From Amoeboaphelidium occidentale (Eukaryota; Aphelidiomycota; Aphelidea): DNA of 64,000 bases. The DNA lies in assembly GCA_023515795.1 (NCBI GenBank), contig JALGPX010000003.1:1-64000 (forward strand). Direction: 5' to 3'. Positions 10,960 through 22,871 of this stretch are shown piece by piece (positions within the stretch are counted from its first letter, which is position 1; each line of letters opens with the position of its first letter). The position numbers were made by a program, and so were the translations under genes. The notes below the pieces were generated by a model. The model did not search any database and was not told the DNA's origin. It saw nothing but the letters and a program-made list of their open reading frames with translations.

Positions 10960-12786
10960 ATGATGAATCTGCTCGTAGTTGCTTTTGTGCTGCTTGGCGC
11001 AGTAAAAAGCATTCGAATAACTGGAATCTTCAACACAACTGAACAATACAATGCAGCTTTACTTCTTTCATATAAAACTTATCCGACTAATGATCAACTT
11101 AATGGAATGCTGAATGTCAAGCAGCGGGCTTATTCGATTGTTTCAGCTGAACCTTCAAACTCAAGAACGGTTTTAAAGTATTTCCAATTCCCAGTCTTTG
11201 CAATATCAAAAGGCGGAATAGTGTCAGTCACAATTAATTCTTTGGAATTTTCGTCAGAGCAAAAGGTATTTGGTAAGGATTCTGTCTGGTTTATATTTTA
11301 GGAAGTTGTGCTGCTCCTGATATGTCGCCGTGACCAGTGGGCCAGCATGGTTCCTAATGAGGAGTTAACCGATAGCCTCTGTCACATGGACCCTCGATCG
11401 CTTACATTGGCGTCTCCTTATTGCAGCTTTTCCCAACCAGTTTTCGTGCCATCAAACAACTTCACACAACAGCATCTCGCAAATGATTTTATAAGGAACG
11501 AAACTCAATGGACAACGAACGATGATTACGATGAATTTACTGTTGTTATTTATCATTGTTCGAAGAATGCAGCTGAGCACGTTTTTGGCATGTTTCAACT
11601 AGAAATACTCACTCAATCACCGTTTGGATTATCGTATTTATCAGCAGACTCAAATGCTTTACCCGTTGTATATCTTGTTGTTTCCGGGCTCTGGATAACA
11701 ATAGCCCTGTATTGGGCGCAGAATTTCATAAGGAATCACATGCAAATTGTGTGGAAGAATCTTGTCATTTACAAGTTGCTCACAGCAATTATCGTGTCTA
11801 ACTTGTTGTTTTCAATGTTAGCATTCTGTTTATGGTTGGAAATATCATCGAACTACTATTTTTCTTTCTTTATCGTCTTTCTATATGATCTGCTTTGTAT
11901 TTTATCTTTTGCACTGATGTATGCAATGTTATTGTTGCTATCAAAAGGATACGGCATTATTCGGACTCATCTTGTTCCGGGCGAATGGAGGGCGGCTATT
12001 TTGATTTTATTTTTTCTTACATTAACTGAAAACCTCGAGATGGTTTCTTCTTTCTCCAGCTTATTTGGCCTTTGTGTTTTCTATGTTGTTTTTTACGAGC
12101 ATGTTTTGAGAAACTCGACTAATACTCTAATTCATACTGCAGAGTATCACGGAAGACTGTCTAGGTTTATAAAAGAAGAAAGAGAAGCTGAGAATAACAA
12201 CCAGATTGAAGTTCAATCATTTACTTCACAGATATCCGGACCTATTCCCAACAGCACCGACTTTGATTACTGCCGGCTAACTGACACTTCATCCGAAAAT
12301 GTGCATATAATCAATGACGAGCCTCATCAAAGGCCAATATTTGGTCCTGCATCTGATCATGAGCCTTTAGCTTTACAAACTATTGATATTTCGGAACAGG
12401 ACGAAATTGTTCTGGATGATACAATGCAAGGTGAAGCTTCTGCTCAAACTTTAGTTAATCAAGTTATGCAAGCATCGAAAGTGTTTTCCAATGCGTCCTC
12501 TGATAATACCAGGGATCTTCATACAACAAGGAAAGTAGTAAATCCAGATTCGGATTTAATGCAAGCTTATGATCGCAAACTAGCTACCATGAAAATGACA
12601 TGGCTACTTATAATTGCTTATGCTTGTGCCAATATTGGTATACAATGCTTCAGATTCCTTTCATCCAATTCATCAATATCATTCTTGACACTGATTCTTC
12701 GACATTTTCTCGATCTCATAGGAGTTTTCTTCTTGGCTTTGATCTTTAGACTAAGTAAACAAAAGGCTGGTGCCGTTAAATTGTAA
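10960..12786 (+). CDS. GOST-family seven-transmembrane protein (PTM1/TMEM87/GPR107-like)
   Basis: Two exons (10960-11265 and 11302-12786; 36-nt intron) encode 596 residues. A clear signal peptide (MMNLLVVAFVLLGAVKS) is followed by a luminal domain of about 210 residues with several N-glycosylation sequons. Seven hydrophobic segments run from about residue 230 (LPVVYLVVSGLWITIALYW) to about 440. A long acidic Ser/Gln-rich loop is inserted before the last segments near the C-terminus (KMTWLLIIAYACANIGIQ, then IGVFFLALIFRLSK). Layout and length fit the Golgi GOLD-seven-TM family, which works in endosome-to-Golgi transport. The large loop between TM5/6 and the last helices is unusual. Family assignment rests on topology and a few motifs, so it is moderate. 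The divergent FHA gene starts 151 bp upstream. Confidence 0.7.
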
Positions 12787-12807
12787 TTATCACTAAATTT
12801 TTTTCTA

Positions 12808-15237
12808 TTATTTCTTATTCTTCTTGCTAGGCCTTGCATTCTTTTCTAGCCTCTTCTGCTTAATCTTTCTCTCTTTCCTGATCTTGTCCGCAGATTTCAG
12901 TTCACTCTTAACTTTCCTATTCTGCTTTACCAAAGAATTTAGAGGCTGACCACTTTCTTGAGCCTTCTTTTTAAGCTGTTTAACTTTTCTCTCGTAACCA
13001 ACACTCTTGGGATCCAAAGGTTTTCTTTCAAATGTTTTGTTATGTTTGAACTTGTGATTATAACCAGAGCCTTTTGATGATAAAGAGGTCGATGCCAAAT
13101 CTTTCTCTGCAAAGTTCTCGCCCTTATGCTTTTTCTTCCATTTTTCGAAAGCATCGGTTTTATAACTTGCATCGATATAACGGCCACTGTCAGTCTTGAT
13201 CTTCTTTCTGTTGTCTGCACCTATAGTGTCTCTTCTAAATCTCTTCTTTTTCTTGTCCCATTCAAGCGAACCTCTCTTAGAGTGCTTCTCGTCTCCAATT
13301 AAATCCATCTCAACAGATTTCGCTTCAGTGGCAAACCCAGTAGTCACAGAATATTGCTTCTCTGCTTCAAAGTCTGCTGGCAAATAAGAAATAGCTTCGC
13401 CTTCTGCTCTTCCTTTTCGCTTCTTGGCTGAAGTAATTGCATTCTTGAATACTGATTGTATCAAGCTGTCATCTGCTTGAACTAACGACGAAAAGGTGTT
13501 TTCTGGTGAAGCTTCATCTTCATCGACGGAATCTTGCATCTTTGAGTTTTGCTTAGCTTTCTGAATTATACCATCTAATATGCTTCTTCTCTTAGTCATC
13601 ATTTCTGCGTGAGGAGACTGCTTGATTCCAAGTTTCTTGATTTCGAAAATGGTCTCTTGAGGCCTAAAGTTTCTCAAACCAGTCAAAATCGCAGCTTCCT
13701 TCAATAATGTTTCAGTATCTCCAAATTCTGTGAAAATTGGATGAACTCCAAGAGATGTTGAGCCTATTGGTGATGTGCTAATAAAATCTTTAGCTCTAGA
13801 AATAGATTCTTTTGAGGCTGCTGATCTTGTTCTCAGATACTGCTTCATACCGTTTTCAGCTACTTTCTTAGCTCCTAGTAAATTAGTATCATTCTTAACT
13901 AGTTCGGTAAGAATTTCATAATCTTGAAGATACAGAGAGCTTGGAAATCCTCCTACAAGAACATCTTTTGTGTAATCAACAGCAACTTTGCCTGCATTGA
14001 CATCACCTGCAACAACCAGACGGCGACCCAAGAACAACTGCAAGTCCAAAAGATACGGCATATCGCTTAAGGATAAAAGCGCGTAAGCAGTGCCGACTTT
14101 TCCAGCTCTAGCTGCTCTTCCAGAACGATGAAGAAACAGTTTGCTCTTATCAGGGAAATCATAATGAATTACATTATTCAGTAATGGAATATCCAAACCT
14201 CTGGCCGCAACATCTGTGACAATCAAGAACTTTGTTATCCCATTTCTGAACTTGGACAAGTTGATCATTCTCGCAGTTTGATCCAAAGACCCATAAATGT
14301 AAGAGTTCTCAATGTTCAACTTCAAAAGAAGTTCGTGTAAAAATTCAACATGATGCTTAGTAGCAGCAAAAATAATAGTTTGATGATTATCAGGAATGAC
14401 TTTCTTGAGTAGATAAATCAATGCGGCATCTTTCTCCTTCTCTCTAATAGGGAAGAAACACAACTTCAAATCCGGTGAAATCTTTGTATCTGCGTCTAAA
14501 CGTACCAAAACAGGATCCTTCAAACCAGCCTGAGCGAATTCCACCAAGCTTTTAGGCAAAGTGGCAGAGAACAGGATTGTTTGTCTGTTTGGAGACAGCT
14601 TGTGCATAATCTCCATCAGAGTGTCTCTGAACCCCATTTCGAACAAACGATCGGCTTCATCAAATACCAGATACTCGATATTCTTTAAGTCAGCATCCAT
14701 TTCAACCAATAAATGGAGCAAACGACCAGGAGTACCAATAATGATATCAGGGCTCGATGCCATTTGAGAAAACTGATCATCTAATCCATCACCACCAACA
14801 ATACATGCACACCTTAAATCGCTCAGCTTGCCCAAATCCTTTGTGAACTTCATAGTCTGCATAGCTAATTCACGGGATGGTGATATGATCAATGCGCGTG
14901 CTCCGGAACTTGAGTGAATCTTCAAGTTCTCCAACATCGGAATGATAAACGCAGCACTTTTACCAGAACCAGTTCTAGCCATTCCAACAACATCCTTTCC
15001 TTCTAAAATATGCGGAATAGCCTTCCTTTGAATCGGTGTAGGAACGCGGTAACCTTTGCGAGTAATCGCGGTCATGATGTTTGACGATAATCCCATAGCT
15101 TGGAATCCACCAGATTTCTGATTCTTCCTGTTCATAGCGCGTATCTTCTTCTGCATTACGCTCTCTTCTACATCGGATTCTCCAGCAGAAACGCTCTCGA
15201 CTTCGTAATCAGCGGGAACCTCTTCGTAATCTGACAT
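12808..15237 (-). CDS. DBP10: DEAD-box RNA helicase DBP10 (DDX54 family)
   Basis: A single exon of 809 residues from ATG 15237. The Q motif (GGFQAMGLSSNIM with YRVPTPIQRKAIP) is followed by motif I ARTGSGKS, Ia PSRELAMQ, motif II DEAD within VFDEADRLFEMGF, motif III SAT and motif VI HRSGRAARAGK. The block KSGGFQAMGL...ITRKGYRVPTPIQRKAIPH is typical of DDX54/Dbp10, and the long Lys-rich C-terminus matches the DBP10CT-type extension. Dbp10 acts in the nucleolus in 60S ribosomal subunit assembly. The C-terminus ends in a poly-Lys/Arg tail (KNARPSKKNKK), as expected for a nucleolar protein. The stop lies only 21 bp from the stop of the convergent GOST gene. Confidence 0.93.
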   Translation of the reverse strand: MSDYEEVPADYEVESVSAGESDVEESVMQKKIRAMNRKNQKSGGFQAMGLSSNIMTAITRKGYRVPTPIQRKAIPHILEGKDVVGMARTGSGKSAAFIIPMLENLKIHSSSGARALIISPSRELAMQTMKFTKDLGKLSDLRCACIVGGDGLDDQFSQMASSPDIIIGTPGRLLHLLVEMDADLKNIEYLVFDEADRLFEMGFRDTLMEIMHKLSPNRQTILFSATLPKSLVEFAQAGLKDPVLVRLDADTKISPDLKLCFFPIREKEKDAALIYLLKKVIPDNHQTIIFAATKHHVEFLHELLLKLNIENSYIYGSLDQTARMINLSKFRNGITKFLIVTDVAARGLDIPLLNNVIHYDFPDKSKLFLHRSGRAARAGKVGTAYALLSLSDMPYLLDLQLFLGRRLVVAGDVNAGKVAVDYTKDVLVGGFPSSLYLQDYEILTELVKNDTNLLGAKKVAENGMKQYLRTRSAASKESISRAKDFISTSPIGSTSLGVHPIFTEFGDTETLLKEAAILTGLRNFRPQETIFEIKKLGIKQSPHAEMMTKRRSILDGIIQKAKQNSKMQDSVDEDEASPENTFSSLVQADDSLIQSVFKNAITSAKKRKGRAEGEAISYLPADFEAEKQYSVTTGFATEAKSVEMDLIGDEKHSKRGSLEWDKKKKRFRRDTIGADNRKKIKTDSGRYIDASYKTDAFEKWKKKHKGENFAEKDLASTSLSSKGSGYNHKFKHNKTFERKPLDPKSVGYERKVKQLKKKAQESGQPLNSLVKQNRKVKSELKSADKIRKERKIKQKRLEKNARPSKKNKK

Positions 15238-15317
15238 TTCAGCAAATTTGCGGTTTGACAAAAAGATTGAAGGAAAAATCTTTTTGAAATTATACTTTAT
15301 TGTTTCAAAAAGTATTC

Positions 15318-16548
15318 CTAGCGATTTTGTGTCATGCGCTTAGACCAGCCTTCCTTTAGCTGTTTCAAGTAATCAGAATCGGTCAGCTACAAGATTAAGC
15401 CATTATCAATGTGTACCTTACCATTTCAACTGGCACCGCTTCGTGTATGCTTTTCATGATATTATCCACCACGTTAACAAAATTGGGTTCATTCTTGTCT
15501 TCTCGAAACCGCATAAATCGCCACTTGGTTGGGTAAAATTCATCATATGTGCATTCCACAATGCGACCATCAGGTGGATTATTGAGAAATTGAAGTTTCA
15601 GTGCTTTCTGGCTAGAATCAAGAACAAGCTCTCCATAATCTTGATATTTCCGTGAGCCTGTAGATATTTGTAAGAAGAACCGGGGCAGCTCATCGTCAGT
15701 CTGAGGGTATTGAACTCTAATCTAAACGCAAAAACAAGTAAATCATGATATTCCTACTTATCACAAATAATACTTTAAAATCAACTGAATTATGACTTGA
15801 TGGTTTCCATTTCAGCATACTGTCACAAGTACCAAAATCATACGGACGATCTACACTTGTGAACAGCAGTCCATCGTTCTCGTGCTTCAGAGACTTAATC
15901 GAAGCCAAAATCTCCTTTAAATGATAGCATTTCTCAACCTTTTTCATTTCTATGGTGAATGGCCTGGACTGAACGTATTCCGGTAAGCACTGTTTTAGAT
16001 GTTTGTTGTACGGCTTGACCACGAACTCATACAATGCGCCCAACCTCTTTTCCAGATTCCGATCAACTTTCATTTCTCCATTAACCATAAGCAAATCGAA
16101 AGCTAGAAATCTCCATATTTCTGCTGTGCCGTCCCTGTCCATGACTAATTCCCCGTCGATCAGCGTATCATTTAGCAACTGAGACTGAGCATTATAAAAA
16201 GAAAGATCCACGCTGTAGTACTTGTTCTTCCTGTCGATTAAGTAGCATTCCTGCTTTATAGGATTCTCGCTTTCGTTTAGCATAATGTACATGAGATATC
16301 GTGTGCCATCACTCTTCTCGCTAACAAAATAAGACTCTTGCTTAAGTGAATCTAAATGCTCTTTCAGAAATGAAACCGGCTGAGCACCTGGGAATCTTTA
16401 GCGTTAATTGACTGCTTCTAAAACACTCTGAAGAATACCGTCGATGAGCGATTTCTATGAACTGTGATAGTCTTGATTTAATCTGATTCTCAATATCATT
16501 TGGGACAGGTCGTGTGCCTGGAGGAGCTGAAGGTTCCTGTTGCTGCAT
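15318..16548 (-). CDS. CEG1: mRNA guanylyltransferase (capping enzyme, monofunctional)
   Basis: Four exons (16439-16548, 15765-16395, 15422-15721, 15318-15386) with introns of 43, 43 and 35 nt give 369 residues. The frames join exactly and rebuild the family core: RFPGAQPVSFL near the N-terminus, the catalytic lysine motif EKSDGTR (the Lys is guanylylated by GTP), DGELV (motif III region), ENDGLLFT, LKWKP and the C-terminal OB-fold motif WRFMRFREDK. There is no triphosphatase domain, so the enzyme is stand-alone as in fungi rather than fused as in animals and plants. It transfers GMP to the diphosphate 5' end of nascent Pol II transcripts. The protein ends shortly after the OB fold. Confidence 0.94.
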
Positions 16549-16621
16549 TTATAACTGTGACTCTTTAATTGCGGTTCTAAGAATCCAAAAGAGTTTTGCT
16601 TTTCGTTTTTTTGGTTTCAGA

Positions 16622-19600
16622 ATGGAAAGCTTGAAAGAAATTTCGACTGTTCTTACGCCGTTCCTTTTGGGCATTGGAACAACTTTGCTTCTTCATAAGG
16701 TCCTATTTGAGAATACCCGAAAGATTGTTCAGGCTCAGGAAGACAGTGATAAGTTGTTAAAAGCGTTGATGCCCGCGCTTGCTCCTGATAGCGCTGATGC
16801 AGATATTTCTTCGGATGGTAATATTTACTAGCAAGAAGTCTTACTGACTTTCATAAGCATTGAGCATCGATAATTTATGGCAGCTGACAAGAGCTTCTAA
16901 TGCAAAGATCAGAAGGAGCACCATTAGATTGTGTCAAGATATGATTATGGCTGACGATTCTTTGCCGTGCTTTATGGGAATGCTGTCAGAGAATTGTGAT
17001 ATCAGAGAATTAAAAGTACTTGTGATGCTGTGCAAGAGGACATCAACATCCAGGAAGTCGTTTAAGAATGGATTGCTGAAGATCATTGCAACTAAAGTAT
17101 CAGAGTGTCTGGAAGATTTCGAATCTGATGATAATATGGAGCAATTCAGGCTGTGTATGATAATACTGCTTAATCTGTCAGAACATGATGATACAGGAAA
17201 TGTGAAGATGGAATGCTGTCAATCGACTATTTTACGGGACGTTTGCACTTTTCTTGATAACAGATATGGCTCAGAACCTTGTTACTTTGTTCACTTGAAA
17301 TATGTTCTTGATTTCATTCAAAGCTTGACTGTTGATGAGCACACTCATAGTCTTTTGTTTGATCATAACATTCATATCAAACTTGGTTTACTTTGTGGAA
17401 AGTATTTAGGCAACTTTTCGGTCCAGAGAGCTTGCTTAGTGTCTTTATTGAGGCAGATCATAAATATTCCGAAAGAAAATTCCAAGAATATTCTTCAGGT
17501 TTTAAATGAAAAGTGTAATATTTTGGATACATTAGCTTATTGCATCAGAACTGGTAATAGTGATTTAATGTATTGGACCATTGGGATGTTCCACGAGTAC
17601 GTCACAAAAGATATCTTGGTCCAGGAGATTTCTTCTTTAAAAGGGCTTGCTCTCAGTCTGGTAAAGTTTTTGTCTGTTGTTGAGGATGGAACTGCATTGC
17701 GCTTAGCCTTAAGAATAATCAAGTATTGCAGTAACAAGAACAATATTCTAAAGAAACAGATATCGAAAGGTTGCATTAAATTCATTTACTCTCATTTGGT
17801 CAAAGCAGATTCAGAAACGCAATACTGGATGGCCGAAATCCTGTTTGACTTCGCTAAAGATGATACATTGCATGAAATGTTCTGTCAAAACGAGGATGGA
17901 ATCAAAGCGCATTTTGCTGCTATCAAAGGTGGTTCTGATACTACGGTAACCGGCTATCTGACTGATACACTTGTATTTCTAACAACTTCCGATTACGATA
18001 CAAAACTGTTTCTCTTCAATGCTGGAGTTATTGATACTATCAGGATGTTGGTGCAATCTAAAGTTTACAACTTTCAACTTCAAGGCGTATCTATTATTTT
18101 CAATTGCTTAGCATTAAGTGACGAGAAATGCTTTGATGCTATTTATGAAGAAAGATTTATAATCTTGCTGTCCGATATACTGATTAAAGGAACAAGAGAA
18201 AAGCTGCAAATTCTTTCATCTAGAACATTACTGTCTTTGGCTTTAAAGAGAAAGGATAAGAGGAACTTCATTTGGTCCTCTGGCGTAGAACAGCTTGTTG
18301 AAAGCATTCTAGACTGTTTCACAGGAATGGTCTTCTTATTCGAATTTGCTTCTGATCCACAGTCTCCAGTCAAACCTAAAAGGAGAATGTCGATATTTAA
18401 CTTGCCCTCGGCAAATAACTCTTCTTCGGAAGAACACGAAAGATATCCTTGGAATTCTGATAATAATTCTACAACTGCCGAGTCAATTATATCGGGCACA
18501 TCTGACTCTGAAGCAAGTCCGTTTGCATTAATGCAAAATACCAGCGCTGAAGATGAAGCATTGTTGTTAAGCGACAAGATTTCCAAATTAACAGGTCTTC
18601 TCGATTGTCTCAAGATCTTTTTGGAAAGCGCAGAGTTTTGCGCTGATATGCCATTTGAGAAGTTTAAAGATATTCTGGATATTTTAATGGCAGTTGCGAC
18701 GATGGCTGTTCCAGTTTCTTCGATCCACTTACTGTCGTTTAATGAAAATTTCAAGCTTCGCAAGATTCTATTTCTGTTGAAAGAGGAAGATCATTTTGAG
18801 ATTAGTCTTCATGCAGTCAACATTCTGTGTAGCGGGTTCTTAGTGAAGAATGCGATTGATTATTTACATCAAGGAAATTTCTTCCCAGCTATGTGTTCTG
18901 TCCTAAACAGGAACATTCGATATACATTTTCTTTCTTTTCTGCTATGGTTAAGTTTTTGGTTCGAGCCAAAAGCACCAGCACATATGATTTTATGGAAGA
19001 TTATTGGAAATATGGGCTAATTCAGAACTTGTTTAGTAAATGTAGAGAGTCTATTAATCATTACAGGGTAGAAGAGTTATTCTATCTNNNNNNNNNNNNN
19101 NNNNNNCTAAACAGGAACATTCGATATACATTTTCTTTCTTTTCTGCTATGGTTAAGTTTTTAGTTCGAGCCAAAAGCACCAGCACATATGATTTTATGG
19201 AAGATTATTGGAAAGATGGGCTAATTCAGAACTTGTTTAGTAAATGTAGAGAGTCTATTAATCATTACAGGGTAGAAGAGTTATTCTATCTTACATATTT
19301 CTGTGACAATATTTTGGTTCATTACTCAAACTTGTTTACAGATTTAGATTATGATAGCAAGTCAGATTTACTAATGGTTACAGACAACTTGGTTCTAAAT
19401 GATTCTTGGTCGTTTACTTCGGTTCGATCTAAACATAACGTTCAATTGACAGAGTCTTCTGATGACGAGTACTATTTTGAGATTGAGGCAGTATCTGATG
19501 GAATTATTCAAATTGGCATTTGCAACGAAAACTGTGTGTTCGATGCTGAAGGTGGAACTGGAGTCGGTGATTGTGCGAATTCCTACGCTGTTGATCTAAA

Positions 19601-20345
19601 CCGTTTAAAGAAATGGCATGCCTCATCAAAATCTAATGGAGATTATGGCTCGGCCTGCTGGGGTTATGGCGATGTGATTACTGTGGTTTTAGCAAAAGAC
19701 TCTGAGAGGGGTGGCTACACGATCAATTATCTTTCGAACGGAGGAGATCTTGGCGAAGCGTTTTTAGTTCCATTCAATGAACACAGATGGTATCCTGCTG
19801 TTACCGTATCATCTCTTGAAGGCTGTCGTCTGTTGTTCAATAACCCTTGGGATCGCTTCCGTCATGTTGACTCCAATAATGCTAGGTCTTTCAAGAAAGG
19901 TGTCATACCTCTGAAACCAACTAAATATCGCTTTCAGAGAAATTTGCTTTTCCTTGAAGTTTATTGCATTTCTGATTTGGCTCAGGATGAACAATTGTAC
20001 TTGATAAACGAAGAAGGATTAATTTCTAAGCTGCTTGTATTCACAAAAGATGGAAAAATAAGAATATTTGATCTTAATGCAGAATTTACCTTAAGCGCAA
20101 GACCTTTTGATAATCTAGAAGCAATGAAATTCGAAGAAGTATCACTCGGAGCATCAAATCCCTGGAGCGTATCGTTATCCTTCATCGAAAGCAGTATCAA
20201 ATTAGTTCATTTGACAGGAGAAATGCAGTTTGATGAACGCTCTGAGAATTTGACGCCTTACTACTCTGGGAAATGCCTGAAGTTGTCCTTCAAACGAAAA
20301 CCAACATTTATCGTTGGTGATGACGTTGGTGAGGAAGCAGATTGA
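16622..20345 (+). CDS. Membrane-anchored ARM-repeat / SPRY-domain protein (contains an assembly gap)
   Basis: Two exons (16622-16817, then 16858-20345 after a 40-nt intron). The N-terminus has one hydrophobic segment (VLTPFLLGIGTTLLLHKVLF, about residues 10-29), then several hundred residues of helical ARM/HEAT-like repeats. After the scaffold gap comes a SPRY domain (FEIEAVSDGIIQIGIC, GDVITVVL, LFNNPW). As assembled it is 1,227 residues, but about 68 are duplicated by the unmerged join at 18903-19291, so the true length is probably near 1,159. SPRY domains bind protein partners, often as substrate receptors or partners of ubiquitin ligases; no RING or SOCS box is visible here. The coding end overlaps the start of the cullin gene by 26 bp in another frame. 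RSPRY1-like proteins are the closest idea I have, but orthology is unproven. Confidence 0.78.
18903..19291. repeat. Scaffold gap of 19 N with 185-bp unmerged overlap
   Basis: Bases 18903-19087 and 19107-19291 are the same 185-bp sequence on either side of 19 Ns (19088-19106). They differ at two positions only (18959 versus 19163, and 19011 versus 19215, the second changing Tyr to Asp). The offset is 204 bp, so the reading frame survives by chance. This looks like the overlapping ends of two contigs, probably two alleles, placed side by side. It is unlikely to be a real tandem repeat. Confidence 0.85.
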
Positions 20346-22853
20346 TTACAATAAAGTCTGGCCCCTTTTACAACAAGATATCATTCGCTTGTTGAAGCAT
20401 GAGGAACTTTCAAAGATATCATTTGAGCGAATGTATCAAATGGTTTACGATCTTTGTAACACTTCTTTGGAGACTTATATCTAATTTACTCAGGCAACGC
20501 TTATCCTAAGGATTTCACTGAGCAACTTTTTCTTGACATTGGGCATGTTATCAAAGAGCATGTAGTATCAGTGCTCAACGTAAGACTATGATTCCATTGA
20601 GGAAAGGCTGATGTCTGTAGAGGCTCATCGCTTTGATCACTCAGCAGCTTGATGATATTGAAGTCGCTAGAAGTATTGTGGAACCATATTCTTCAGAATG
20701 GCAAAAATATAACGAATCCTGTGACTATATTAACAAAGTATGCAAGTTCATTAATGTAGAGATATTCCACGACAAGCATTCCATCGCAAGATTGGGCCTT
20801 GATGATCTGGTGGCATCAACCTCATCTGGTGAAGCAAATGCTCATCGCTTAACTTCTGTGGAGGGTCTTGCGCATTTTATATGGAAGGAGAGGATATTAA
20901 GTTCTTTGAGGTTGGAACATGGGAATGCGCTGATAAAGTCACTGTTGGTTCTGGTCCACTCAACCAGATCTACAGTCCTTAAAGATGATGGAACAATCAA
21001 TATTGAATTGTGCAAAGTCTCGCTGAACTCTTTCGTAACTTTGAACAAGTACAGCTCAACGGAAACGCCAAAGAGCGAATACTTGGAAGAATTCGAAACA
21101 GAATGTTTAAAACAGACTTGTGATCATTTCACGAACGATTCTTCTTTAAAACTACAAGAGTCCAGTAATACTGGAGAGTTTTCTGGTTATATGAAATACG
21201 TATACAACGTCCTTCAAGAAGAAGCTGGCCGATTCAAAGAAGTGTTCTCGCTCAAAACTCAACGTGGAAGTGCTTCAGGCTATATAGAGAAAGTCATGAA
21301 AAATTTGGACATCATTCTTATAGATTCTCATCTTCAGATTTATCAGAAAGAGTTTATGTCGTATCTGAAGGCCGAGAACAGGGAATGTCTGAGGCTTAGT
21401 TACGAGTTAGTCAAGAGATTGCGCGATGGATTAAGTCCCGTGGTTTTAAAATTTGAAGAAATCATGTCTGATGAAGGAAAACGAATTGTAGAAGGCATAA
21501 TTGCATCAAGAAATTCGATAAACTCTGTTGCCTATATGATTGAGTATGTTGATAAGCTTGTAGGTTTGCATACAAAGTTTTCCTCGTTGATAACAACATG
21601 TTTTGATGACGAAATATTGTTTGAAACTTCCAGAGACAAAGCAATGCGTTCTCTGGTCAATTCATCATTCTCTGGCAAAGTGAATTCATCTGAGCTTTTG
21701 TCTAAGAATTCGGATTATATCATGAAAAAGTCTTTGAAAAGCGTTGCAGACAGTCAGGCAGAGTTTGATGAGACTTTGGAAAAGATTATGGTTATTTTCA
21801 AGTATCTTGACGATAAAGGTTCCATTTTTAGTCTTGTTGCCATAATAACTTTCTAGACCTTTTCTTGGAATTCTATTCGAGGCAGTTTGCCCGTAGACTT
21901 ATCTCAGGCAATTACGTTCTAGCAAACGAAGAAGGTTAATTTTTATTCCCAGAGATTAATCTTTAGCATTCATACAAAAACTCCGACAGACTGTTGGCCA
22001 AGAATTTGTGTCCAAATTTCAAAGAATGCTTACTGACGTTTCCTTAAGTGCAGACTTGACAGCTGAATTTGAAAAAGAGTACGAACAAAACACATTTAAC
22101 ACTCTAGTACTAACAGCTGGAAGCTGGCCATTGTCTACAGAATCCGCTTCAAAAGACCAATTAATATTGGATGGAGGCTTAGAGAACAGCTTGCAGTCTT
22201 TTGTCAAATTCTACAACGCAAAAAAGAGCGGACGGGTCATAAAATGGATGTACAGCTTGTTTAGATGTGTTGTAAAGTTCAAGAGTAAGGGCCAAGGATG
22301 GGGATATGATAAACCGTATGAAGTCAACATGAGCTTGTGGCAATACATGGTGTTGTCTCAATTCAATGATACTGACTTAAATGATAAAGGGGCAATATCG
22401 CGTAATACAGGTCTGGGCGTTATTGAGGTAGAAAAGGCTTTAAATGTTTTCGTTGAATCTCAAATTCTTAAGAAAGGCGATGACATTGCAACTTACATAC
22501 TGAACAAGGAATTTTCGCATGGAAGAATCAGAATGAAACTCGCCTCTTCGAGTCAGGAATCTGCATCAACTTCGGAGGACACTACAGTCAAAAAGTCTGT
22601 AGAGGAGGATCGAAAATTATTGATTCAAGCAGCAATTGTTCGTCTCATGAAATCAAAGAAAGAAATGGCACACAACTTTTTAGTGCAAGAGATCATTGCA
22701 ACATGTAAGGATAGATTTGCACCATCGATAAGCATGATCAAGAAGTGTATTGAAATTCTGATAGAGAAAGGTTACATGGAAAGAGATAATGCTACCCCCT
22801 CCAAAACTAGCACAGGATCAATAGGAAATGAAAAATACGTTTACATAGCTTAG
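20320..22853 (+). CDS. Cullin (CUL1-like scaffold of a RING ubiquitin ligase)
   Basis: Five exons (20320-20455, 20494-20579, 20621-21818, 21857-21934, 21967-22853) with introns of 38, 41, 38 and 32 nt give 794 residues. The N-terminus is cullin-like (YNKVWPLLQQDIIRLLKH, then DLCNAYPKDFTEQLF). The centre has the cullin-homology core (IFKYLDDKDLFLEFYSRQFARRLI, then SKFQRMLTDVSLS). The C-terminus has the winged helix with the neddylation site (AIVRLMKSKKEMAHN; the Lys of RLMK is the expected site) and ends EKYVYIA. Cullins hold a substrate adaptor at one end and the RING protein Rbx1 at the other. Length and ends fit CUL1 best. The first ATG in frame (20320) lies inside the end of the SPRY gene. 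Confidence 0.92.
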
Positions 22854-22871
22854 ATAGAACGAATAGAATCA

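Noticed and set aside
15238-15261. Upstream extension of DBP10
   Set aside because: The longer frame begins with TTG; the first ATG is at 15237 and the family start fits there.
18903-19291. Genuine tandem repeat inside the SPRY protein
   Set aside because: The copies flank a run of N and are near identical along their whole length, as expected for overlapping contig ends.
20290-20345. A 24-nt intron joining the SPRY gene to the cullin as one fused protein
   Set aside because: Possible donors and acceptors are only about 24 nt apart. An in-frame ATG gives a simpler cullin start.
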